Shown piece by piece: positions 1 through 9,700 of a stretch of 64,000 nucleotides of DNA (position 1 is its first letter; the number at the start of each line of letters is the position of its first letter). The notes below the pieces were generated by a model, which had not been told where the DNA came from, did not search any database, and worked only from the letters and a program-made list of their open reading frames with translations. The stretch spans positions 3,596,001-3,660,000 of the forward strand of contig NC_063014.1 of the NCBI RefSeq assembly GCF_020509005.1, written 5' to 3'. A program made the translations under genes and the position numbers. Origin of the DNA: Fulvia fulva (lineage: Eukaryota; Ascomycota; Dothideomycetes; Mycosphaerellales; Mycosphaerellaceae).

Positions 1-1774
1 GCTATCATCCATTATGTAACGAGTTGCGATCATGTTGATGCAACGGGGTCGATAGTCGACTTGTGCGAACACAACATCCGCAACTCTTGCCTGCGCAGGT
101 ATATCATGTTCGGTGAAGTTCTCGCATGGAGCCGTGACCGTGAGCTCACGAGCCAAAGCCTCTTCCCGATCCATTGGTCTGCGGATGAAGCCTGCCAAGA
201 CGGCGCTCTGGTACACACCTTCGAGCTTGTTAGCACTGACTAGCAATCGCATCGCTCGCTTTCTGGTTTCGGTCCGTCTTGACTTGAAGCCGCAGAGTGA
301 TACTTGAGCGAGTACGTCTGTACTCAAAGCAATGGCATAGCCTGTGTTGCTCAGATATGCAGACTCACTGCTGGGCGCATCAGCAGTAGATGGTTACACC
401 AGTAAGCATCTCTCTGCAAGATCAAGAATCTGAGCAAAGTCGTTTTCGAACATATCCGACGTCCTCTCATCAGTGTCTCGGCTTGAAGCAAGATTGAAAC
501 GGCTGGTCAGAAACGTGATGCGCAGGAGAGTCACACTGTCCTCATCACCGCCAAGGTCGGAATCGGCATGGCAGAAGGCGTTGTACCATTGTTCGTAGCC
601 AGATTGTAAGGATTGGAAATTCTGAAGGATGTCTGGCCGTGGAGATAAGTCGATCACTCGGCTCAGACTATGGCGCATACAGAGGGCAGCTGCGGCATCC
701 ATGGTGCCAAGCTCCATCACATCGAGGGCTTCGCCTGCTTGACTGAGCAGCTCTCGTCGAATGCTGAGTCGAGCCCGTTCCAGATCGTTCAGATAGTCAT
801 TGGCCTCTGAGAATGATGGAAAATGGCTTAATCTACGGAAAACGAAGGTTGGCGAGGCTTGTTGTCTGGATCGATGCAGGCGTTGCTGTACAGAGAGGTC
901 GATGCCCTGAAAGCCATTGAACAAGGTGTAGGTCTGGTCGAGATGCTGCTTGATCTGAACCCCATTCCCGCCACCTGACTTCGACTCTGCAATGATGTCG
1001 AATCCTTTCTGCATGTGCAGACAAGCAGTAGCAGTTTCGCTTTGCAGGTGTTCGAAGCAGAAGAACATCAAACAGCTTAAGAGCACAATAGTCGTTCGTA
1101 CACTCTTGTCTTCGGTCGTGGAAGAGACCATACGTCGCTGTAGGTGGTACAATGCTTTGCTGTACGAGTTCAGAGCCTGCTTATAGCGACCGGCATCGAT
1201 CACAGGCACGAGCGAGGTGTGGGTGAAGCACCTCCGAGCTTGATGCATCGACCCTAATGCAGCCATCGCGTGGCGTAGTGCAGGTTCCTGCGAACCGAGT
1301 TGAATGCTTAGGTTGATCCACTGCACAGAAGGGAAGGAGTAACCAAGATCGCGTGCAGTGCGACATAGGAAGAAGCCGACTGCCGTACGCTCCTCTGGAC
1401 TTAGGTCGATGGCGAGTGAGTGTGGCTGAACATCTCGAGGAGCATCGTCTGCAATCGGTGTCCGTCTCCGGGGGATCGGGATCAGGACTCCATGGCTAGC
1501 AGTGTCACTGCTTGCTGGCGACTGGGACTGGGACTTTGAAGAGGAGCAAGATGGCTCGTTGGCTTCGAACCATTGGCAGTCACGACGCGACACGGAGCAC
1601 TTTTGACAGGTTGGCCGCTTCTCATCGCATTTGACTCTACGCTCCCTGAGCCTTGTAAGCAGGAAGGCATACGTGCATTCAGGAGACCTGGGAGAGCTCA
1701 TACCGGCATGTCCTGCACCCAGTGCGCGTTTTGGGCTTCCAGGCTCGCACACGATGCACGAGCTCTTTGGTCAT
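1..1774 (-). CDS. Zn2Cys6 fungal transcription factor, three exons, partial at C-terminus
   Basis: Model: exon 1 at 1774-1704, intron 1703-1646 (58 nt, GTATGA...CTCAG, branch-like CTTAC), exon 2 at 1645-398, intron 397-350 (48 nt, GTAACC...CTGAG, branch-like CTGAT), exon 3 at 349-1, still open at the window edge (about 556 codons seen). The ATG at 1774 is the first after an in-frame TAG two codons upstream, with A at -3. Splicing exon 1 to exon 2 creates a canonical zinc binuclear cluster with Cys20, 23, 30, 37, 40 and 47 (spacing 2-6-6-2-6); the unspliced frame lacks the first two cysteines. A Ser-rich linker follows, then a helical region of the fungal-specific regulator type (RHAMAALGSMHQA). 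Exon 3 continues with the usual C-terminal pattern (KRAMRLLVSANKLEGVY). Expected role: nuclear DNA-binding regulator; target genes unknown. No RIP is visible although the island begins about 320 bp upstream of the start. Confidence 0.9.
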
Positions 1775-2090
1775 CTTCTACGACCGGCTTACAGACGTGT
1801 GACATGCAGGTCGACATAGTCACTGGGGCCAAGATGTCACAGTGATGGAAGCGAAGACACCGCCACAATCCTTCTCGTTCATCCAGACGCGAATGCGACC
1901 TGCGAGCGGTGCGCCACAATTTGATGAGATGGCCATCAACTTTTACTTTGCGCATTGTCCACGATCCGCACCACGCTTCACTAGGCGAGATGGACGACGT
2001 GCTTCACGACACCACGCATGCTTCACTTCATGCCACTGGGCTGGGGCAGGGTTATGACGTAGGCATGCACGGGTGCCTCAGGCATTCACC
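1775..2090. other. Upstream intergenic region of the Zn2Cys6 gene
   Basis: Ordinary composition with many CA and TG dinucleotides, unlike the sequence to its right. It should hold the promoter and 5' UTR of the minus-strand regulator gene. I see no clear TATA box, operator or RNA gene. Small open frames here are not convincing genes. The 5' LTR of Copia3, if complete, would have to reach into this stretch, but its start could not be placed. Confidence 0.5.
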
Positions 2091-2219
2091 TACTAAGCTT
2101 ATTCCTCTTCTTCCTTTCGCTATATACTATCTTAATACATTTGTTATAACATATAGTTATAAGCCCGGCTATATACTACTATATATAAGGTTACTATTCG
2201 ATAATATAAGTATATTTAA
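2091..2219 (+). mobile_element. Copia3 remnant with primer-binding site
   Basis: At 2156-2169 the motif GTTATAAGCCCGGC is, apart from one RIP-type change, the same as the primer-binding sequence next to the LTR of Copia1 (GTTATGAGCCCGG). It is in plus orientation, matching the copia gag fragment that resumes at 21443 after the Copia2 insertion. The presumed LTR therefore ends near 2155. Its start was not located. The TTTAA at 2215-2219 is one half of the Copia2 target duplication. Confidence 0.45.
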
Positions 2220-2359
2220 TGTTAAACAGGTACGGGTAGATAGCAGCGGAGTGGAGTAAGAGATCAATCTTCAACTGACTAATAGCACGAGTATGTAGCA
2301 ATATATTAGGAACTAATATATTGATTATATTAGATGTCTATCTAAGCTAAAGGGGAGAG
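2220..2359 (-). repeat. Copia2 left LTR, first piece
   Basis: Aligns with the first 140 bp of the right LTR at 21208, with mostly RIP-type differences. It is interrupted by the old Copia1 copy; GAGAG (2355-2359) is duplicated at 15957-15961. Confidence 0.92.
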
Positions 2360-2566
2360 TATCACGTTAGAAGTATAGGAAGTTATTATACGGGCTTATA
2401 TAGGGTGTTTCAAAAGCAGGTTATGTATTGTATATGTCTATCTAGAATAGACAAGTGTTGCTCTTAAAGAGGCTATAGGTGACTAATTAGTCACCTAATT
2501 CTTAGCGTACGTAGCCTTAAGTTTTAATAATAGGATATTGCCTATATATACGCTCGGATCGCGACA
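2360..2566 (-). repeat. Copia1 old copy, LTR at low-coordinate end (3' LTR)
   Basis: 207 bp, same length as the three other Copia1 LTRs in the window, with RIP-type differences from the young ones. It holds a perfect 20-bp palindrome, AGGTGACTAATTAGTCACCT, that is imperfect in the young copy. Confidence 0.93.
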
Positions 2567-3644
2567 CACCCCCTCAGCTCGTACGCTAGAGTGAATGAGC
2601 TAATTCCTATATAATCGCGTGCACCCTGTTATAACCACCCCCCCTACCTATAGTAGTGACGTTAGGCCCTCGGTATTACTACTACTATAGTAAGGGTAAG
2701 TTAGCTATTTCAAGTAAAGTAAGGTAAGGTAAGTAAGGTAAGCTTTATACCCCTTCCCTTATTCCTCACTTTCACTACTACTATTGTTACCTATATAAAA
2801 AGTATAGAATATATAACTATTACCGGTAAGATAGCTTAGGTAATAGTCCCGTTATACGGACTTTTACTTAAGTATATAATTATCTCACCTACCGGCAAAC
2901 ATTAGAGGTCCTAAGTTCAATCTAGGGGTAGCCTTAGTCCTATCGTATACTTAAACATATATTGTCGTCCGCTTAACTTATTAAATTGTCCGATAATTGC
3001 TCTATACTAAGTTATTTCGCTCCGGCGAATAGTAAGAGAGCTCGCTCTACCCCTAGGGAGTATGAGATACTAGTTAGTAGCGCAATATACTAGGCTGTCT
3101 ACGACAGAGCTTATACTATATAAGGTGTAATATGGCTCTAATAGGTAATACCGGAGCAACGGTATCGGAAAGTTAAAAAGGCACCTTCGGGGTGCCTTAC
3201 TTTCTATACTTTTAAAGGTCATCACCTTAGGGTAGTGACACCTTTTTGTTTTGGGCAAGTGTGTGCTATATATAAGGTGCGAAAGCAGCGGATGATATAG
3301 TGACAAGGTGGTAGTATTGTTACTAGTAGTAAGTTAGAGGCGTTTCTCGCTTTCTAATTAGACGCGCTACTTTTATCGCGTGCGTACGCTACTACTAGTA
3401 ACAGGGGTATTTCTCGCCCTTACGCTATTAGCTAATAGGAGTCCGAGAAACACCTGTTAATAATAGTACTAGGGCCGTACCGGTAAATAGTAGATACTTT
3501 ACCCTAGCTTCGTTATCGTCTATAGTATTAGTAGCTACTAGTAGCCGTGTTTTACGCCTACTAGCGCTTCTAGAGAGGTGTCCGTAAAGATAGAGCCGTT
3601 CGGTGTTCGTTTCGAGATAAGGTAAGGCCGCTACTACGGGCTTC
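2567..3644 (-). other. Copia1 old copy, 3' noncoding region
   Basis: RIP-mutated equivalent of 5721-6773. Both structural elements of the young copy are still recognisable: the tRNA-like box segment near 2830-2945 and the twin hairpins near 3180-3245. No coding potential seen; the small open frame at 3070-3306 is not convincing. Confidence 0.7.
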
Positions 3645-5513
3645 TTAGGCGTCTATTAGCCCGTTACCTCCTAATACGGCTATAGAGGGCACTAAGGTAC
3701 GTAGGTCTACGCCTTCCTTAGCTATATTAAGCAGCTTGACGAAGTACTTATACTTCTATAGTAGAAGCAGCTTGGTCAGCCCGTCTGTAGGTATGTCGTT
3801 AGTACTAAGATACTTGATCTTAATGTCTCCGCGCTAGTCTCGCTATCGGAGCTAGTAGTAGTAGATATTAACGTAGCGTAGCTTCGTATTAAGCTTTTGC
3901 CCTTATTAGTTAATAAGGCGGATAGTCTACGTATTATCGTAGTACAAGTAGGTACGCTAATTAAACTAAAGGTGTATCTTAGCGAAGACTCGTTCCTACT
4001 ATATAAGCTCTAAGGCGGCTTACGAAAGCCCGGGTAGCTTAGCCTCTGTTAAGGACTTAGTAATAGTGATTTGTTTAGATGCCTTATAATCTACTAGTCT
4101 ACCGAACAGTATAAAGACCTAGCTATTTAAGCTAGTCCTATTATTATCTATGCCGTAGGACGCGTCCGATACTCTAAAGAACTCGTAGTTACTACCGAGG
4201 TGCTCTAGTTAGCTATAAAGGCTAGTGATGTGTTTGCTAGCGCTATATATAAGGCAGAGGTTCTTAGTCTCTAGAAGATAGCGCAAGTACTGATCTGTAA
4301 GCTTAAGGTATATCTCAGTTAGCTTGGTTAGATACTACGATAGTATAGATAAGGAAAAGGCGATATTAGGCCGCGTGTATATAGCGGCGAAGTTAAGGGA
4401 TCCTATACGTTATTAGTACGTAAGGATAGCGATAGAGGTGGGTTAATAACCCTCTAGAACGGTCTAATTAAGGTGTTAATCTACTAGTACTGTCGTTTTG
4501 CGTATATTCGTAGATATACTAAATTTAGCGGCTAGCTTCTTAATGTAGTCTTCTTAAGAGAGCTATAGTAAGCGCTTGTTTCTGTCGCGCGTAACCTTAA
4601 TTCCTAGGAACTAGGAGAGATCACCGAGCTCGTATATCTCGTACTTAGTAAGTAGCCGCTACTTAATGTTAATAGTATAGGCCTTATACTTACGGTAGTA
4701 GAGTATAACTAGGTCGTTAACGTAAAAGAAGAACATAACCTTATTATTATAGTAGATATATTCGGAGTCCGACAGGGGTACTAGTCTAAGGGAGGCTAGC
4801 GTCTCGGTTAGGGAGTTATACTATAATAAAGGGGACTCCTTTAGACCGTAGAGGGCCTTAACTAGCTTAAGGGCGTGTCTATAGGATAGCCTATCGATTC
4901 TAGGAGGTGGTTATAGATATATAGTATATAGTAGGTCCGAGTTCAGGAAGGCGTTAATAATATCGAATTGTTCGGCTTCTAGGTCGAAGCTCGCGGCTAT
5001 AGTATAGTAGAGGCGGAACATACTTACTAGTAGTATAGCGGCGTATATGTCTAAGTGTGTTCCTTACAAATCGCCTCTTACGTATAGCCTAGCCTTAAAG
5101 CTCTTTAGTATACCGTGCTCGTCTAGTTTGTATTTATATACCTACTTAAGCGGTAGTAGTAGCTAAAGTCCCTCCTCTTACTAAGCATCCTAATCCTTCT
5201 CTTCCTTTATTACCTATCTAAATGTGCCTGTTACTAGGGCTTTAGTAAACTCCTTAGCTATAGCTTCGATCTACTATTAGGAGAAGCGGTGTTTTATAGC
5301 GGCTCGGTAGTTAGAAGGTTCGGGCGGAAGGTCATCGCGGTATATAGAGGTAGTGGTATTAACACGCCTTAGAGGGCTGTTGCCTCTTTGTATAGGGCTT
5401 CGATCGCTCTTATCGCGATAGGCGCGTATTCTAGGTCGTATACCGGATATCTAGCCGATAATTATATTAGCGACTATGATCTAGTATAGTATATAGTAGA
5501 AGTAGGCCGTTCG
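3645..5513 (-). pseudogene. Copia1 old copy gag-pol, 3' part (RT-RNase H)
   Basis: Collinear with the RT and RNase H end of the intact polyprotein at 6774-11927. RIP changes have introduced many stop codons and removed nearly every ATG. The homologous stop position is near 3645. The frame continues at 12303 beyond the young insertion. Confidence 0.92.
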
Positions 5514-5720
5514 TATCACGTTAGAAGTGTGGGAAGTTATTGTACGGGCTCATATAGGGTGTTTCAAAAGCAGGTTGTGTATTGCATGTGTCTATCTAGA
5601 ATGGACAAGTGTTGCTCTTGAAGAGGCTGCAGGTGACTAATCAGTCACCTGATTCTTAGCGTACGTGGCCTCAAGTTTTGATGATGGGATGTTGCCCATG
5701 TGCACGCTCGGATCGCGACA
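5514..5720 (-). repeat. Copia1 young copy, 3' LTR
   Basis: 207 bp. Compared base by base with 12091-12297 and no difference found. Contains the inverted repeat AGGTGACT-AATC-AGTCACCT at 5631-5650. Confidence 0.96.
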
Positions 5721-6773
5721 CACCCCTCAGCTCGTGCGCTGGAGTGAATGAGCTGATTCCCATGTGATCGCGTGCACCCTGTCATAACTACCCCCCCTAT
5801 CTATGGCAGTGACGTCAGGCCCTCGGTGTTGCTGCTGCTGCAGTGAGGGTAAGTCAGCTGTTTCAAGTGAAGTGAGGTGAGGTGAGTGAGGTGAGCTTTG
5901 TACCCCTTCCCTCATTCCTCACTTTCACTGCTGCCATTGTTACCTATATAATAAAGCATAGAATGTGTGACTGTTGCCGGTGAGATGGCTCAGGTGATGG
6001 TCCCGTTGCACGGACTTTCACTTGAGTGTGCAATCATCTCACCCACCGGCAAACATCAGAGGTCCTGAGTTCAATCCAGGGGTAGCCTTAGTCCTATCGT
6101 ATGCTTAAACATATATTGTCGTCCGCTCAACTTATTGAATTGTCCGATAATTGCTCTGTGCCAAGTTATTTCGCTCCGGCGAATGGTGAGAGAGCTCGCT
6201 CTGCCCCTGGGGAGTATGAGATACTAGTCAGTGGCGCAATGCACTGGGCTGTCTACGACAGAGCTTGCACCATGTGAGGTGTAATGGGGCTCCAATGGGT
6301 AACACCGGAGCAACGGTATCGGAAAGTTGAAAAGGCACCTTCGGGGTGCCTTGCTTTCTGCACTTTTAAAGGTCCATCACCTCAGGGTGGTGACACCTTT
6401 TTGTTTTGGGCAAGTGTGTGCTATGTGTGAGGTGCGAAAGCAGCGGATGATGTGGTGACAAGGTGGTAGTGTTGTAGCTAGCAGCAAGTTGGAGGCGTTT
6501 CTCGCTTTCTGATTGGACGCGCTGCTGCTGGTGACAGGGGTGTTTCTCGCCCTTGCGCTGTTAGCCAATGGGAGTCCGAGAAACACCTGTTGATGATGGT
6601 GCCAGGGCCGCACCGGTGAATGGTGGATGCTTTGCCCTGGCCTCGTTGTTTCAGCATTGGTCGCTGCTGGTGGCCGTGTTTTGCGCCTGCTGGCGCTTCC
6701 AGAGAGGTGTCCGTAAAGATGAAGCCGTTCGGTGTTCGTTTCGAGATGAGGTGAGGCCGCTGCTGCGGGCTTC
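5721..6773 (-). other. Copia1 3' noncoding region with hairpins and tRNA-like boxes
   Basis: About 1.05 kb between the gag-pol stop and the 3' LTR, long for a copia element and also present in the old copy. Seen here: an inverted repeat (5976-5986 with 6036-6050); A-box-like TGGCTCAGGTGATGG at 5986-6000 and B-box-like AGTTCAATCC at 6068-6077, both on the plus strand, antisense to the element; a strong hairpin at 6332-6352 with 8-bp arms AAGGCACC/GGTGCCTT; and a second hairpin at about 6371-6397. I see no convincing gene. The 78-codon sense frame at 6377-6613 has no recognisable domain. Confidence 0.6.
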
Positions 6774-9700
6774 TCAGGCGTCTGTTGGCCCGTTACCTCC
6801 TGATGCGGCTGCAGAGGGCACTGAGGTGCGTGGGTCCACGCCTTCCTCAGCCATATTGAGCAGCTTGACGAAGTGCTTGTGCTTCTGTGGTGGAAGCAGC
6901 TTGGTCAGCCCGTCTGCAGGCATGTCGTTGGTGCTGAGATACTTGATCTCAATGTCTCCGCGCTGGTCTCGCTGTCGGAGCCAGTGGTGGTGGATGTCAA
7001 CGTGGCGTAGCTTCGTGTCAAGCTTTTGCCCTTGTTGGTTGACAAGGCGGATGGTCTGCGTGTTGTCGCAGTACAAGTGGGTGCGCTGATTGAACTGAAG
7101 GTGTATCTCAGCGAAGACTCGTTCCCACTGTATGAGCTCTGAGGCGGCTTGCGAAAGCCCGAGTAGCTCAGCCTCTGTTGAGGACTTGGTGACAGTGATT
7201 TGTTTAGATGCCTTATAATCCACTGGTCCACCGAACAGCATGAAGACCCAGCCATTTGAGCTGGTCCTGTCATTATTCATGCCGTAGGACGCGTCCGATG
7301 CTCCAAAGAACTCGTGGTTGCTACCGAGGTGCTCTGGTTGGCTGTGAAGGCCAGTGATGTGTTTGCTGGCGCCATATACAAGGCAGAGGTTCTTGGTCTC
7401 CAGGAGATAGCGCAAGCACTGATCTGCAAGCTTGAGGTGTGTCTCAGTTGGCTTGGTCAGATACTGCGATAGCATGGACAAGGAAAAGGCGATGTCAGGC
7501 CGCGTGTGTGTGGCGGCGAAGTTGAGGGATCCTATACGTTGTTGGTACGCAAGGATGGCGATAGAGGTGGGTTGATGACCCTCTGGAACGGTCCAATCAA
7601 GGTGTTGATCTACTGGCACTGTCGTTTTGCGTGCATTCGTGGATATGCTGAATTTGGCGGCTAGCTTCTCAATGTAGTCTTCTTGAGAGAGCCACAGCAA
7701 GCGCTTGTTTCTGTCGCGCGTAACCTTGATTCCTAGGAACCAGGAGAGATCACCGAGCTCGTGCATCTCGTACTTGGCAAGCAGCCGCTGCTTGATGTTG
7801 GCAGCATGGGCCTTGTGCTTGCGGTGGTAGAGCATAACCAGGTCGTCAACGTAAAAGAAGAACATAACCTTGTTGTCATGGTAGATGCATTCGGAGTCCG
7901 ACAGGGGTACTAGTCCAAGGGAGGCCAGCGTCTCGGTTAGGGAGTTGTACCACAATAAAGGGGACTCCTTCAGACCGTAGAGGGCCTTGACCAGCTTGAG
8001 GGCGTGTCCATGGGATGGCCTGTCGATTCCAGGAGGTGGTTGCAGATACATGGTGTATGGCAGGTCCGAGTTCAGGAAGGCGTTGACAACATCGAATTGT
8101 TCGGCTTCTAGGTCGAAGCTCGCGGCCATAGCACAGCAGAGGCGGAACATGCTTGCTGGCAGTGTGGCGGCGTATGTGTCTAAGTGTGTTCCTTGCAAAT
8201 CGCCTCTTGCGCATAGCCTAGCCTTGAAGCTCTTCAGCATGCCGTGCTCGTCCAGTTTGTATTTGTACACCCACTTGAGCGGCAGTAGTGGCTGAAGTCC
8301 CTCCTCTTGCTGAGCATCCTGATCCTTCTCTTCCTTTGTTGCCCATCTGAATGTGCCTGTTGCCAGGGCTTTGGCAAACTCCTTGGCCATAGCTTCGATC
8401 CACTGTTGGGAGAAGCGGTGTTTCATAGCGGCTCGGTAGTTAGAAGGTTCGGGCGGAAGGTCATCGCGGTGCATGGAGGTAGTGGTGTTGACACGCCTTA
8501 GAGGGCTGTTGCCTCTTCGTGTAGGGCTTCGATCGCTCTTGTCGCGATAGGCGCGTGTTCTGGGTCGTATGCCGGACATCTGGCCGATGATTACATTAGC
8601 GACCATGATCTGGTGCAGTGCATGGTGGAAGTAGGCCGTTCGTAGGCGCTTTCCATTCTCTGTGACTGCATAGTTGGACTCCTCTGGTGTGTAGAGCTCT
8701 GGCTCTAGGGGGAAGAGTGGTGTGTTGGACGCGTTGTGTGTTAACGCGTCTTCTGGTGGTGTGAATGTGAATGGATATGGCTCGCGATCAGGGTCCGTGT
8801 TGCCCATGATCTCCTCACGGTCTTCTGCGGTGAGGGCATCCATTATCTGCTGCTGCAGGGTGTCGTAGTAGTCAGTGGTGTTGGGTGCTGACTGCTGTGT
8901 GTTGTCTTGAGTCACGTGATCTGTTACGTGCTCGATTTGCCGGTCTTTTTGGTTATATGTTGCTGACTCGCGGTGTTGCGGCCAGTGTGGTTCTTGCCCA
9001 AGGAGCTTTTGGTGGGCGTCTCGAGGTTGTTGGGTGTGCGGCTGCTGAGCCTGTTCTTCCACCCCCTCGGCCTGTGCTGTGTCTTGCTCGTGATGAGCGA
9101 CATACAGGTCGTAGTATTGTTCAGGCTCTTCAGCCGGTTCCGCTGTTGCGATGTTCTCGACAGGGGTCGTGTACCCTGCTGTCAGGCGTGATGGGTCATA
9201 GAACGTGGTCTCATCGAAGAGGACGTCCTTGACTCGCATAACCCTATCTTTTGATGGGTCCCATACGCGGTAGATGTTAGTGGAGTCGTATCCCACAAGG
9301 TAGCCTATGAGCGCTCTCTCTTGGAGTTTCTCGCTCTTGCCAGGCTGATCTGGTCCATGGATGAACACGTATGCAAGGGAGCCATACACCACCATGTGAC
9401 CCACGTTCGGAATTCGTCCTGTTGCCAATTCGAATGGGGTCTTCCAGCCCTTTGACTGGATAGGGGATCGCCAGAGGATGTACGCCGCTGCTGCAGTGCA
9501 TTCTGGCCAAAGCTTTTCCGGCAATCGTGCGTGGATGCGAATGGTTCTGCTCATGGTGATGATCAGAGCTCCAGCTCTTTCTGCTGGGTCCTGCGCAGGC
9601 GCGTATTCCGCGGTTGCGTGCCATTCAATCTTGTTGTTGTTGATGACTGAGCGAAACACCTTCCCAATGGCGGGCTCGTTGTCGCTGTAGAAGCATACGA

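Noticed and set aside
394..1752. Unspliced 452-codon model of the Zn2Cys6 gene
   Set aside because: It would start at GTG, lacks two zinc ligands, and stops inside what reads as an intron; the three-exon model is better.
1850..2155. Complete 5' LTR of Copia3
   Set aside because: Only the primer-binding motif supports it; no LTR start, partner LTR or duplication was found.
1909..2259. 116-codon plus-strand frame across the left RIP border
   Set aside because: Spans two unrelated compositions and a transposon boundary; no domain.
5976..6085. Functional tRNA gene
   Set aside because: A and B boxes are only approximate, the T-arm lacks a base, and acceptor pairing could not be made; kept only as a tRNA-like finding.
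6568..7089. 173-codon plus-strand open frame
   Set aside because: Antisense to the Copia1 3' region and RNase H; no recognisable domain; explained as a shadow of gag-pol.
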